Assembly: GCA_021845945.1 (NCBI GenBank) | Contig: JAJZRD010000025.1 | Span: forward strand, 1 to 28,852 | Length of the DNA stretch: 28,852 bases | Source of the DNA: Chloroflexota bacterium | GTDB taxonomy: Bacteria > Chloroflexota > UBA6077 | Direction: 5' to 3' | In this document: piece after piece, positions 14,666 to 22,030 of the stretch | Layout: every line of letters begins with the position of its first letter | How positions within the stretch are numbered: position 1 is the stretch's first letter | Made by a program: the position numbers and the translations under genes | Notes under the pieces: model-generated | The model's database searches: none | The model's input: the letters and a program-made list of their open reading frames with translations, nothing else | Told to the model about the DNA's origin: nothing

Positions 14666-15205
14666 TTATCCGCTTTCGAAGCCGCGGGTGCGCTCCTCCA
14701 GGCTCTCCCGAACGAACTCCCCCTCCTCTTCGGCGGCGGTCTTTCCGGTGTCCGGGTCCTCTTCGAAGGTGGAGTCCCGGGTCGAGACTACCTCCCCCGT
14801 GTAGGGGACGTTTCTCCCCCGGTGGCCCCTCTCCTCGACGAACCCGCCGGGGCCGGGCCGGAAGCTGATGTCGTGGACTGGACCCGTTGTGGCCTCGGGC
14901 TGCTCGGGTTGCACCCCACCGGGCGTCTCGTAGTCCGGAGCGTTGTCGTCGGGCTCTGGGATGCGCACCGGCCACTCCTCCGGCTCTTCGGCTCCACCGA
15001 CCGAGGAGTAGGAAGTCGCCGTGTCCCCGATGGTCCGGCCGTGGTAGGCCTCCTTCGGGATCTTGTGCTCTTTGCCCCAGCGAGTCTCCTCGGGGAAGCC
15101 GCCGGCCTCGCCGGCCCGGCGGATCTGCTGGGACTCTTGTTCCCGCTTCGAGGCCGCCTTATCCCTCTTCTGGGCGCTCTGCCCCTTCTGCTGTCGCTTT
15201 GCCAT
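14666..15205 (-). CDS. Small highly charged, probably disordered protein
   Basis: I do not recognise this gene. The 179-residue product starts at ATG 15205, with AAGGAGG 6 nt upstream. The first 40 residues are basic and glutamine-rich (MAKRQQKGQSAQKRDKAASK), the middle is polar with few hydrophobic residues, and the last half is acidic (PEPDDNAPDYETPGG, EEDPDTGKTAAEEEGEF). It has no transmembrane helix or signal peptide, and composition predicts intrinsic disorder. The start is well supported and codon use is like the neighbours, so it is probably real. It is divergent from the YihY-type gene, with 165 bp between. It resembles stress- or nucleic-acid-associated disordered proteins only in composition. 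Confidence 0.6.
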   Translation of the reverse strand: MAKRQQKGQSAQKRDKAASKREQESQQIRRAGEAGGFPEETRWGKEHKIPKEAYHGRTIGDTATSYSSVGGAEEPEEWPVRIPEPDDNAPDYETPGGVQPEQPEATTGPVHDISFRPGPGGFVEERGHRGRNVPYTGEVVSTRDSTFEEDPDTGKTAAEEEGEFVRESLEERTRGFESG

Positions 15206-15370
15206 TGCTGCCCTCCTTGAGCCAGGCTCACCGCGCTGTGACGCACCCGCCGACGGCAGGCTTCGCGGGCGGCTGGTCCGGGGGAGCAAGGCTCGTGCCG
15301 TGGATTCCCCTCTCCCCACTGGTATGCCGCTTGCCTTTCAGCGAAAAGGACCCTGGGGGCGGCGAGAGGT

Positions 15371-16348
15371 TTGAACGCGCTTCAGTCCGTAATCCAGCGG
15401 ATCACCCGGGCGGCCCAATCCGCCGACAACCGGCTGGCCCAGAACAGCTGGTACAGGATCGCTCGCAACTCGATACTGGGGTTGAACCGGCGGCAAGGCC
15501 AGAGGGCGGCCGCTGCGATGACCTACTTCGCCGTGTTCTCCATCTTCCCCTTCATCCTGTTCCTGATAGCCGTGCTCAGTTTCTTCATCGACTCCCAACA
15601 GGCCCAGCAACAGGTCATAAACGCCCTGTCCGGCTTCTTCCCCAGCGGATCCACCGGCGTTCAGAGTGTTATCCAGGGGGTGATCGACGCCCGAGGGGTT
15701 GCCATCGGGTTCGGCATCGTGCTGCTGCTGTGGGGCGCCCTGGGGTGGTTCCAGGCCATCGACCAGGGGGTCAACGAGATGTGGGGGGTCAAGAGCGTCC
15801 GCTCTTTCCCGAGGGGCCAGTTGTTCGCCCTGGGGATGATCGGCGGCATCGGCCTGGCGATGCTGCTCTCCTGGCTGGGCAATTTCGCCGTGGGCATCGT
15901 CAAAGGGCTGGCCGACGGCTCGGGGTTGGACCTCCTGCCGGGCGCGACCGCTTTCTGGGACCTGGTGGTGGGGGTGGTAACCCTGGCGGTGATGTTCCTG
16001 CTCTTCACGCTGCTATACCGTTACTCCCCCATGTGCGAGATCGGTTGGGGTGAGGTGTGGAGAGGAGCCCTGATCACGGCTATTCTGTGGGAGCTTCTGA
16101 GAAGCGGCTTCGCCATCTACGTCACCCACTTTGCCAACTTCCAGTCGGCGTATGGCCCCATCGGGGCGGTCATCGCTTTCCTCGCATGGCTCTACTTCGC
16201 CCATATTGCCATCCTGTACGGCGCGGAGCTCACCTACGCCATGCGGCTGGAGGCCCACGGCATCCACGAGCTGCGGGACCTTCCCTGCGGGGTCCCGGAG
16301 CAATCTCCGGCCGAGGGGGAGCGGGGGGGACGGAGACGCGCCGCGTAG
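15371..16348 (+). CDS. YihY/UPF0761-family inner membrane protein
   Basis: This 325-residue membrane protein has about six helices. Family hallmarks are QGQRAAAAMTYFAVFSIFPFILFLIAVLSFF at the first helix, LLWGALGWFQAIDQGVNEMWGV, YRYSPMCEIGWGEVWRGALITAILWELLRSGFAIYV, and YGPIGAVIAFLAWLYFAHIAILYGAELTYA at the end. The family (formerly 'ribonuclease BN') has unknown biochemical function; the old nuclease assignment was wrong. The start at TTG 15371 has a purine-rich GAGAGG stretch that is very close, so the exact start is uncertain. A stem formed by cgccgcgt and acgcggcg overlaps the stop codon. The C-terminal tail is acidic, then ends RGGRRRAA. Confidence 0.88.
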   Translation: MNALQSVIQRITRAAQSADNRLAQNSWYRIARNSILGLNRRQGQRAAAAMTYFAVFSIFPFILFLIAVLSFFIDSQQAQQQVINALSGFFPSGSTGVQSVIQGVIDARGVAIGFGIVLLLWGALGWFQAIDQGVNEMWGVKSVRSFPRGQLFALGMIGGIGLAMLLSWLGNFAVGIVKGLADGSGLDLLPGATAFWDLVVGVVTLAVMFLLFTLLYRYSPMCEIGWGEVWRGALITAILWELLRSGFAIYVTHFANFQSAYGPIGAVIAFLAWLYFAHIAILYGAELTYAMRLEAHGIHELRDLPCGVPEQSPAEGERGGRRRAA

Positions 16349-16368
16349 CGGCTGGACCGCCACGCGGC
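16337..16368 (+). terminator. GC-rich hairpin overlapping the yihY-type stop
   Basis: An 8-bp outer stem (cgccgcgt/acgcggcg) with an inner gcgg/ccgc pair covers the stop codon of the YihY-type gene. There is no T-run, so this is only a possible terminator. Confidence 0.35.
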
Positions 16369-16435
16369 GCAGGCAGTCGGTGCGAGGGTGTCAAGGGCCG
16401 TCTCGCTCAGATCCCTTGCGAAACCCGCCGGATGA

Positions 16436-16981
16436 CTATTGTGCCGCTCCCGACCTGCTCGGAAGCTGGAAGGCCAAGACCAGCAGCAGTATGCCCAGGA
16501 TCACGAAGTAGATCCCGATGAGGATCGCCAGTGCCAGGACTCCCGCCGCCGGATTGACGAACAGGAGCAAGCCGAAGAGCACCGAGATGATCCCCGTGGC
16601 GGCTAACAGCCACTCTCCGGTGAGTTGTTGGCGGAACTCGATGGCCGTGACGATCTCCACGATCCCTGTGGCGAGGGCCCACGCGGCGATGATATAGACC
16701 AGCACCACAGCCGTTATGCTGGGCCAGACGAAGACCACTATGCCGACGCCGATGCCGAACAGCCCCGTGAGGAGCCGCAGCACCCAGCTCTGTCCATTCA
16801 TGGCTCTTCCAATGGCGTGGAACAGCGAGAAGACGCCGTCCACCAAGGCGAACACCCCGAACAATAGCAGGAACACGCCGAGGCTGAGCTGTGGCCAGAC
16901 CAGGATCAGTATTCCCAGGATCAGCGATACTATGCCTCGCAGTAGAACGCCTGAGCGGTCCAGGCCGATAGTTTGCATCAT
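16436..16981 (-). CDS. HdeD-type (DUF308) membrane protein
   Basis: This 181-residue protein consists of six closely packed transmembrane helices in three similar hairpins, the HdeD/DUF308 pattern. Typical pieces are LLRGIVSLILGILILVWP, LLFGVFALVDGVFSL, LLTGLFGIGVGIVVFVWP and LLAATGIISVLFGLLLFVNP. The repeated G-I-V-x-x-P helix pattern is diagnostic. HdeD helps acid resistance in enteric bacteria; its function elsewhere is unknown. The ATG at 16981 is used, with GGAGAGGAG about 11 nt upstream; a second ATG follows directly. It stands alone and is convergent with the YihY-type gene. Confidence 0.88.
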   Translation of the reverse strand: MMQTIGLDRSGVLLRGIVSLILGILILVWPQLSLGVFLLLFGVFALVDGVFSLFHAIGRAMNGQSWVLRLLTGLFGIGVGIVVFVWPSITAVVLVYIIAAWALATGIVEIVTAIEFRQQLTGEWLLAATGIISVLFGLLLFVNPAAGVLALAILIGIYFVILGILLLVLAFQLPSRSGAAQ

Positions 16982-17080
16982 GGCAGCGCTCTCCTCTCCA
17001 ATGGCCGTCGAGACGGGCCCAGCGACAGGGCGCTAGAGCCACCGCGCCTCAGCGCCGGACCAGGAAACCGGGCAGTATCC

Positions 17081-17191
17081 ATGCCAAAGGACAGTCCCCG
17101 GGCTGCCACGGAGATGGTGATCGCTCTGTTGACGCCCTGGTGGCGCATCGGTAGACTACTGTCGCCCGTTATCTACCGTATGGGACGCTGA
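17081..17191 (+). CDS. Possible 36-residue membrane-associated small protein
   Basis: The frame begins ATG 17081 and ends one base before the start of the next gene, which suggests coupling. The peptide has basic ends and an amphipathic middle (MVIALLTPWWRIGRLLSPVIY). AGGAAA lies 13 nt upstream, which is too far for a good ribosome site. No family is recognised. It is a weak candidate. Confidence 0.3.
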   Translation: MPKDSPRAATEMVIALLTPWWRIGRLLSPVIYRMGR

Positions 17192-17192
17192 A

Positions 17193-17741
17193 ATGCCCGA
17201 GCCGCTCCCGGAACCGAACAGCGCCTCCCGAGGACATGGATCCGGCCTTTCCAATCCACTTGGCTTCTGGAAGAGGCTGCAAGGGGATCGCTTTCGCCGG
17301 CAGCGAGAGGAGGTAAGCAGCTATCTGCGGGCGGCTACGCCCGTTGCACTGGTGGTGAACCGGCTCTACGACGATTGGCGAGACGCGATATCGGAACCGA
17401 TTCAGGACGGCCAGAAGGCGGCCAACCTCTCGGCCAACTACTGGTGGCAGATCAGCGATAGGCTGAGGAAGTTTCAGGAGCTCTCCCCACCCAAGCCTGC
17501 TCAGAGGTACCACAAGCTCTTTCTGAATGCCCTTCGCAACGCCAGCGAGGGGGCGGAGGTGGTCAAGAACGGGTTTCGCTTCAACAAGTACGTCAACATC
17601 AGCCGCGGCATGGGGTTTCTGGACAGGTATGTGGAGCTGATGGCGGCGGCCGAGAGCGAGTTGGGGCGGCTGGTTCAGAAGTACCAGTTGGCGGAGAACG
17701 GCGCGAAGGGCCGGGCGGAGCAGCGGGGTCTCGAGGGCTGA
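17193..17741 (+). CDS. Hypothetical soluble helical protein
   Basis: I do not recognise this gene. It has 182 residues, no transmembrane helix, and a polar, glycine-rich N-terminus (residues 1-25). It is then mostly helical, with clusters such as FRRQREEVSSYLRAATPVALVVNRLYDDWRD and aromatic, basic patches (YWWQISDRLRKF, FRFNKYVN). Codon use is like the neighbours. It starts 2 nt after the preceding small frame. The ribosome site is weak. Downstream, the convergent HAD gene ends 26 bp away. Function cannot be inferred. Confidence 0.55.
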   Translation: MPEPLPEPNSASRGHGSGLSNPLGFWKRLQGDRFRRQREEVSSYLRAATPVALVVNRLYDDWRDAISEPIQDGQKAANLSANYWWQISDRLRKFQELSPPKPAQRYHKLFLNALRNASEGAEVVKNGFRFNKYVNISRGMGFLDRYVELMAAAESELGRLVQKYQLAENGAKGRAEQRGLEG

Positions 17742-17767
17742 AGCTGGGGCTGGGCGCTCCGCACCGC

Positions 17768-18466
17768 CTACGGGAGGATCTCCAGGAGCTCGCGGAGGGT
17801 GTGGATCCTGTTCGGCTCTCCGGCGTGGTTTCCCTCTCGGTCCAGCAGCAGCGCGTCGATGCCGGCGCCTCGCGCCCCCTGCAGGTCGGCCTCGTAATCG
17901 TCGCCCACGTGGATCGCACGATCGGGCGAAACCCCGGCCCGAGAGAGGGCCAGATGGAAGATCCTCGGGTCGGGCTTCTCCACCCCTGCCAGCGACGAGG
18001 CCAGGAGGAAGTCCATCTTGGCCGTGAGGCCGAGGCCGTCGCAGATGGGCAGCAGCCGAGGATCCCAGTTGGATACCACCCCCAGGCGGTAGCCCCGCCG
18101 GCGCAGCTCCTCGACCACCTCCTCGACCTCGGGGAAGGTCCGCCAGTTCTCGGGCCGGCCGAAGATGTCCCACAGGATCGCCACGAAGGGCCCCGGTTCC
18201 CCTTCCATCCCCAGCCGATGGAAGAGGCGGGTGTTGAAATCGGTCCACCACTGCCTGGTGATCTCGTCGGAGGTGTCGTACCGCTGCCGGCCCCTGGTAG
18301 TCCGCCTGTGATCCGTCCAGAGATCCGCTATGGTCCGGGTCATCTCCCGCGGGCCGGCCCTCTTGCCGCAGCGTCGACAAGCCTCGCCGTAGAGGGCGGC
18401 CACCGAGGGGTGAGCTTGGAGGAGGGTTCCCTGGGCGTCCAGGAACAGCGCGTCGTAGCGGCGCAC
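17768..18466 (-). CDS. HAD-superfamily hydrolase (REG-2/HDHD3-like)
   Basis: This 232-residue haloacid-dehalogenase fold protein has an alpha-helical cap (subfamily IA). Motif I is FLDAQGTLL: the nucleophile Asp10 is present, but the second Asp of DxDGT is Gln (residue 12), as also happens in REG-2/HDHD3-like members. Motif II is VVSNWD, motif III lysine lies in EKPDPRIF, and motif IV is HVGDDYEADLQGA. The missing acid/base Asp suggests slow phosphatase activity or a different reaction. The GTG start at 18466 overlaps the stop of the upstream gene by one base (TAGTG), which sets the start; the longer frame upstream is out of context. The substrate is unknown. Confidence 0.87.
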   Translation of the reverse strand: MRRYDALFLDAQGTLLQAHPSVAALYGEACRRCGKRAGPREMTRTIADLWTDHRRTTRGRQRYDTSDEITRQWWTDFNTRLFHRLGMEGEPGPFVAILWDIFGRPENWRTFPEVEEVVEELRRRGYRLGVVSNWDPRLLPICDGLGLTAKMDFLLASSLAGVEKPDPRIFHLALSRAGVSPDRAIHVGDDYEADLQGARGAGIDALLLDREGNHAGEPNRIHTLRELLEILP

Positions 18467-18897
18467 TAACCCTGCGCTCCCAGGGCGGTTTGCCGTGCCA
18501 GGAGCCTGGTGGCCAGGGCCAGAAGGCGGGTGAGAAGCCACAGACCGGCTGCGGCTGCGACCGCCCCGACCAGCGGTTGTCCGAGGACGGGGAAGAGGGG
18601 CTCTCGGACCGAGAGGTGCCAGATCGTCGCCAGCCAGCAGAGATCGAGGGGTATCGCGACTAGGTGCTCCAGCAGGTCGATCAGGTAGATGTTGACTCTC
18701 AGCCGCGGGGGAACGGCGGTGGAGGCCAGACCGAGGATGGCAACGGTGCAGATGCCGGTCCACCAGCCGGTGCCCCAACCCAGCAGCAGGATCTCCAGAG
18801 GCCAGAGAATGGCGGCAGCCGCCGCCGGCACCCGGCGCCAAAACAGCTGATCGGCGACGAGTTGCCTCTCCATTTGTTGGCGAGAGTAGCTGATCAC
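18466..18897 (-). CDS. Unknown small membrane protein
   Basis: I do not recognise the family. About 143 residues include four hydrophobic helices (AAAILWPLEILLLGWGTGWW, TVAILGLASTAVP, IDLLEHLVAIPLDLCWL, LVGAVAAAAGLWLLTRLLALA). No catalytic motif is visible. The start may be GTG 18897, which stands 6 nt after a TACAAT -10 element and fits leaderless translation. ATG 18873 is the alternative; neither has a ribosome site. It is joined by one-base overlap to the HAD gene and is probably co-transcribed with it. Confidence 0.6.
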   Translation of the reverse strand: MISYSRQQMERQLVADQLFWRRVPAAAAAILWPLEILLLGWGTGWWTGICTVAILGLASTAVPPRLRVNIYLIDLLEHLVAIPLDLCWLATIWHLSVREPLFPVLGQPLVGAVAAAAGLWLLTRLLALATRLLARQTALGAQG

Positions 18898-18903
18898 CCG
18901 GCA

Positions 18904-18909
18904 ATTGTA
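18904..18909 (-). promoter_or_regulatory. -10 element of a possible leaderless promoter
   Basis: TACAAT on the minus strand is followed after 6 nt by the GTG start at 18897. No clear -35 is visible. The spacing fits a leaderless transcript. Confidence 0.35.
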
Positions 18910-18918
18910 GCATGGTGG

Positions 18919-18943
18919 AGGGCGGGGCCGGTAGGCCCCGCCC
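18919..18943. repeat. GC-rich hairpin related to the gtagggcgggg element
   Basis: gggcggggcc and ggccccgccc form a perfect 10-bp stem with a 4-nt loop, between two minus-strand genes. It looks like one arm pair of the larger palindromic element. Confidence 0.6.
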
Positions 18944-18946
18944 ATC

Positions 18947-19165
18947 CTATCTATCCGGGTCTGGCTCTCCGGGGACGTCCTCGTCGTCCTGGTCGGCGAG
19001 TTCCGCCAGCTCCTCGTCCCAGGCCCCGGCTTCCAGCAAGTCTTCGACCGTCCAGCTACTCAACCCCGGGATGATCTCCTCTACTCCCGAGGGAGTCTTG
19101 AGGAGGCTCGGGTGTCTTCGCCGCTTGCGCCGAAGGGTGGATATCCCAGAGTTCTCTTGAGCCAA
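18947..19165 (-). CDS. Hypothetical 72-residue acidic protein
   Basis: I do not recognise this protein. TTG 19165 is preceded by GAGGA at about 8 nt spacing. The N-terminus is basic (LRRKRRRHPSLLK), the middle is GVEEIIPGLSSWTVEDLLEAG, and the tail is strongly acidic (DQDDEDVPGEPDPDR). The longer frame to 19357 would cover a plus-strand promoter and probably is not used. It could be a DNA-binding accessory protein, but no domain is seen. Confidence 0.4.
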   Translation of the reverse strand: MAQENSGISTLRRKRRRHPSLLKTPSGVEEIIPGLSSWTVEDLLEAGAWDEELAELADQDDEDVPGEPDPDR

Positions 19166-19299
19166 TGTTGGTATCCTCGCGCGAGCTACCTGGTTGATGC
19201 AGAAGGCACTACGCTTCTGCCCACACGACGTGACATAAGGCACTAACCATGCCAGGGTCGATTCTTCGGTGATAAGCCGGGTAATAGGGGCGGAGGGTA

Positions 19300-19350
19300 T
19301 TGACAAAAGGTTGAGTTTGTACATATACTCGGTTGACCCTAGCGCTAGGG
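19300..19350 (+). promoter_or_regulatory. Strong promoter with a palindromic operator-like site
   Basis: TTGACA (19300-19305), an 18-bp spacer and TATACT (19324-19329). A perfect 14-bp palindrome ccctagcgctaggg (19337-19350) covers the expected start of transcription, so repression at this site is likely. The promoter drives the RNA that ends at 19627. Confidence 0.7.
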
Positions 19351-19389
19351 ACGGCATTCACCGGATCCACCGAAAGGAGGGATTGAGCG

Positions 19390-19434
19390 GTGTGTGCGAG
19401 AATCCTCTTTGGAGTCTGGCAGATTGACAGATAA
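19390..19434 (+). CDS. Possible 14-residue peptide (leader type)
   Basis: The frame reads MCARILFGVWQIDR, starting at GTG, 9 nt after the strong AAAGGAGG ribosome site. A 9-bp hairpin begins 1 nt after its TAA. An alternative TTG/GTG frame overlaps (starting 19383 or 19392) but has poorer spacing. No family is recognised. Translation could affect the folding of the downstream RNA. Confidence 0.4.
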   Translation: MCARILFGVWQIDR

Positions 19435-19590
19435 GGCCCTGCGCCGCCTGGGTGCGCAGGGCACGGCGGAGCTCAGGCGCGTCCCGGCTTCTTGAGACCA
19501 GGTCACAGACGGCGCTCAGCGCCGAAGGGCTGACTAGGACGGGTCGTGTGAGACCGTTACGGGTGCGTTCTGAGTCTCGAAGGTTAATCC

Positions 19591-19627
19591 AGGAGCCCTG
19601 GCTACAGCCAGGGCTCCTTTCTTGTTT
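19591..19627 (+). terminator. Strong intrinsic terminator
   Basis: A perfect 12-bp stem (19591-19602 with 19607-19618) with loop taca is followed by ttcttgttt. It ends the candidate RNA and lies 11 bp before the convergent gamma-glutamyltransferase stop. Confidence 0.85.
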
Positions 19628-19638
19628 CCGGTTCTCTG

Positions 19639-21282
19639 CTACCAGCCGACGGCGTAGCCGTCCCGCCGGGGATCCGATCCACCGTACAGCACGCCGCTCT
19701 CCGGATCCAGCAGGACGGCGCTCTCGCTGCCGAAGCTCCACGGGGGCACCAGTTTCACCGTGTGACCCCTCTGGCGGAGCCCCTCCACTACCGACTCCGG
19801 GAAGCCGTGCTCCAGACGTAGCTCGTAGGGATCCGTGGTCTCGCCCGGAATGGTGCCCGGGAAGCTGGACCAGCGGGGGGCTTCGATAGCCTCCTGCAGG
19901 CCCATGCCGTGGTCGATCAGGTTGCAGATCAGCTGGAAGTTGACCTGCACCTGGTCGTCGGCGCCGGGGGTCCCACCCACCAGGAAGGGGCGGCCGTCCC
20001 TAAACAGCATGTAGGTGTTGAGGGTGTGGGCGGTCCGCTTGCCGGGGGCCAGGGCGTTGGGGTGGGCGGGGTCCAGGAAGAAGGCGGCCAGCCGGTTGTT
20101 CAGCGTGATGCCGGTATCGCCGGCCACCACCCCCGAGCCAAAGCTCTTGAAGAGGCTCTGGATCATGGAGACGGCGTTGCCCTCGGCGTCGATGACGCAG
20201 AGGTAGGTGGTGTCGGACCCCGTGGCCGCCACGACGCCCGGCGCGGCCGCCACGATGGCCCGGTTCAGGTCGATCTTCTTCCGCCGCTGCGAGGCGTACT
20301 CCTTGGAGAGCAGCCGGCTCATAGGCAGCTGCAGGGAGCCGGGATCCCCCAGATAGCGGAGCCGGTCGGCGAAGGCCAGCTTCTTGGCCTCCACCATCAG
20401 GTGAACGGCCTCGATGGACTGAGGGCCCAGGGCGGCCAGGTCGAAGCCCTCGATGATGCCCAGCTCCTGGAGCAGCAGGTGGCCCTGAGAGACGGGCGGC
20501 TGCTCGTACACCGTGTAGCCCCGATAGTCGATCTGGAGCGGCTCCAGCAGGTCGGTCCGGCAGGCTGCCAGGTCCTCCCGTGCCAGGAGGCCCCCCTGCT
20601 GCTGCAGGAATTCCACGATGGCCTCCGCGATCTCGCCTCGATAGAAGGCATCGGCGCCTCCCTCCTGGAGGATCCGGAGGGTGCGGGCCAGGTTGGGCAG
20701 CCTCAATACCTCGCCGGGTCGGGGGTGCCGGCCTTCCGGCAGGAAAGCGGCCATCCACTGGGGGGATCGGGCGAACTGCTGGGATCCCTCGGCGATGGCC
20801 TGGGCCAGGTTGGGCGAGATGGGGAAACCGCCCTCGGCGTAGTCGATGGCGGGCTGCAGCAGGCGGGAGAGGGGCATGGTGCCGAACCGGCCGAGAGCCA
20901 GCTCCCACCCCGCAACGCAGCCGGGGGTTTCCACGGCCAGGGGACCCATCATCGGTATCTGCTGCATCCCCCTGGAGCGGAAGAAGTCGATGGTGGCCGC
21001 AGCCGGCGCGGAGCCGCTGGAGTTGATGGCCACGACGCGGCCCTCTCGCGCCAGGTAGATCAGACAGAAGAGGTCGCCGCCGACTCCGGTCATGTGGGGG
21101 CGAACCACGGCCAGGGTTGCGGAGGCCGCGACGGCGGCGTCAACGACGTTGCCGCCCTCCATCAGCGTTCTCAGCGCCGCCTGCGAGGCGAGGGGATGTC
21201 CCGAGGAAACCATCCCCTTCATTCCCATCACCATAGGACGTCCCGTACGTTTCCCGGTGCCCTCGACCCACGATGCTCTCAC
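19639..21282 (-). CDS. ggt: Gamma-glutamyltransferase family protein
   Basis: GGT cleaves gamma-glutamyl bonds, for example of glutathione, and is a self-processing N-terminal-nucleophile enzyme. The precursor has 547 residues, normal for the family. Visible features are SSGHPLASQAALRTLMEGGNVVDAAVAA, PHMTGVGGDLFCLIY, AVETPGCVAGWELAL, the cleavage site GSDTTYLCVIDAEGNAVSM with the catalytic Thr358, GSGVVAGDTGITLNNR and HTLNTYML. A second half with ...PRWSSFPG and YGGSDPRRDGYAVGW follows. No signal peptide is visible, so it may be cytoplasmic, unlike the classical periplasmic enzyme. The start is GTG 21282, with GGAGG 8 nt upstream. The real substrate in this Ggt branch is uncertain. Confidence 0.92.
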   Translation of the reverse strand: MRASWVEGTGKRTGRPMVMGMKGMVSSGHPLASQAALRTLMEGGNVVDAAVAASATLAVVRPHMTGVGGDLFCLIYLAREGRVVAINSSGSAPAAATIDFFRSRGMQQIPMMGPLAVETPGCVAGWELALGRFGTMPLSRLLQPAIDYAEGGFPISPNLAQAIAEGSQQFARSPQWMAAFLPEGRHPRPGEVLRLPNLARTLRILQEGGADAFYRGEIAEAIVEFLQQQGGLLAREDLAACRTDLLEPLQIDYRGYTVYEQPPVSQGHLLLQELGIIEGFDLAALGPQSIEAVHLMVEAKKLAFADRLRYLGDPGSLQLPMSRLLSKEYASQRRKKIDLNRAIVAAAPGVVAATGSDTTYLCVIDAEGNAVSMIQSLFKSFGSGVVAGDTGITLNNRLAAFFLDPAHPNALAPGKRTAHTLNTYMLFRDGRPFLVGGTPGADDQVQVNFQLICNLIDHGMGLQEAIEAPRWSSFPGTIPGETTDPYELRLEHGFPESVVEGLRQRGHTVKLVPPWSFGSESAVLLDPESGVLYGGSDPRRDGYAVGW

Positions 21283-21382
21283 GGCCGATACCTCCAAGCT
21301 GTGGCACTGAACGGAAGGACCCCTGTGGGGGCCTAAAGAGAGGGGCAAGAGGGACGGCGGGCCGGCCCCTTCGGCTCGCACG

Positions 21383-21412
21383 ATAATAGTTTCGTGCCCG
21401 AGGGCGTGTCAA
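21383..21412 (-). promoter_or_regulatory. Promoter of ggt
   Basis: On the minus strand, TTGACA (21412-21407), an 18-bp spacer and TATTAT (21388-21383). Transcription would start near 21376, leaving a leader of about 95 nt before the GTG at 21282. Confidence 0.7.
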
Positions 21413-21512
21413 TACGATCGTCGAGACGCGATCCAGAAACCACGGCGGCTCCCTCGACCACCGGAACTGCCCGGCTCGATCTGAGCTGTGTTGCGGGGGG
21501 CGGCGAGGGGCG

Positions 21513-22001
21513 GCGGTCTATCTCTACGCCGGCAACTGCCCGCCGACGGATCTGGACCTGCTGGTCCGGCCCGGGGAGCTGGATCGGATCGGGCAGCTGC
21601 TGGGCAGCCCCGTCAAGCGGTCGACGGCGCCCTGGGGGGAGGTCTCCAAGGTCGACGCGGACCCGGTGGAGATCGTCGGCACACTGCTCGTCCGGTTGGA
21701 TGGCGGCAGCTACCGATACGAGATGGACGACGAGATGTTGAGCCACGTTCGGACCACCCTCTTCGAGGGGGTGGAGGTGCCGGTGCTGGCCCCTGAGGAT
21801 GTGATCGCCCTGAAGGCCGTCCTGCAACGGGGGCCGGAGCAGGGGAAGCACGACCTGGAGGACGTCGCGGCCCTGGCGGTCAAGGTGGCGGTGGAGGTGG
21901 ACTACCTTGGGCTGCGGCTGCGCCGGATGGGCGCCGAGGACAGGGCGAGGCCGGTGCTCGAGAGGTGGGGATGGGAGGCGACGCAGCGGCCCTCACCCTG
22001 A
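21513..22001 (+). pseudogene. Broken nucleotidyltransferase-like gene
   Basis: The frame has YLYAGNCPPTDLDLLV, then EVSKVDADPVEIVGTLLV, then VPVLAPEDVIALKAVLQRG, EQGKHDLEDV. This is the core of MNT/AbiEii-like nucleotidyltransferases; the family's G-S/x-D-x-D motif is represented by TDLDLLV. There is no start codon in frame between the upstream stop (21387) and 21666, and the N-terminal GG-A part is split over frames at a G-rich run (21491-21515). A GTG at 21666 could start a 111-residue fragment without the catalytic part. The stop belongs to a repeat at 21989-22022. A sequencing error in the homopolymer is an alternative to a real frameshift. Confidence 0.55.
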
Positions 22002-22022
22002 CCCTCTCCCAGGGGGAGAGGG
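21989..22022. repeat. CCCTCTCCC-type palindromic repeat
   Basis: ccctcaccctgaccctctccc, with its partner ggagaggg, forms a hairpin at about 22004-22022. It supplies the stop TGA (21999-22001) of the nucleotidyltransferase remnant. A similar hairpin lies at 28283-28303 before bioY. Confidence 0.7.
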
Positions 22023-22030
22023 AATCGGAA

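Larger units (their letters stand above)
19336..19627 (+). ncRNA. Candidate ~290-nt structured RNA with a short reading frame
   Basis: The region has a complete transcription unit: promoter at 19300-19329 and intrinsic terminator at 19591-19627. Inside are several helices: 19436-19444 with 19454-19462 (9 bp), 19510-19515 with 19519-19524 (6 bp), and a stem near 19539-19557. A closing helix of 19491-19498 with 19574-19582, with one bulge, makes a multibranch junction. CGAAAGGAGG at 19371 precedes GTG 19390, which would encode 14 residues. No plus-strand gene follows; the next gene is convergent. It does not match tmRNA, RNase P, SRP or 6S signatures that I know. It could be a regulatory or dual-function RNA. 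Confidence 0.6.

Noticed and set aside
15319..15336. Sigma-54-like -24/-12 site (CTGG-N8-TTGC; GG and GC 10 nt apart) upstream of the YihY-type gene
   Set aside because: It is a single match with only partial consensus, there is no enhancer-binding protein gene nearby, and the geometry is expected by chance in GC-rich DNA.
19336..19627. tmRNA, RNase P, SRP or 6S RNA as the identity of the 19300 unit
   Set aside because: None of the diagnostic pieces is present: no tRNA-like ends or tag frame, no P4 sequence, no SRP apical loop, no pairing of the ends.
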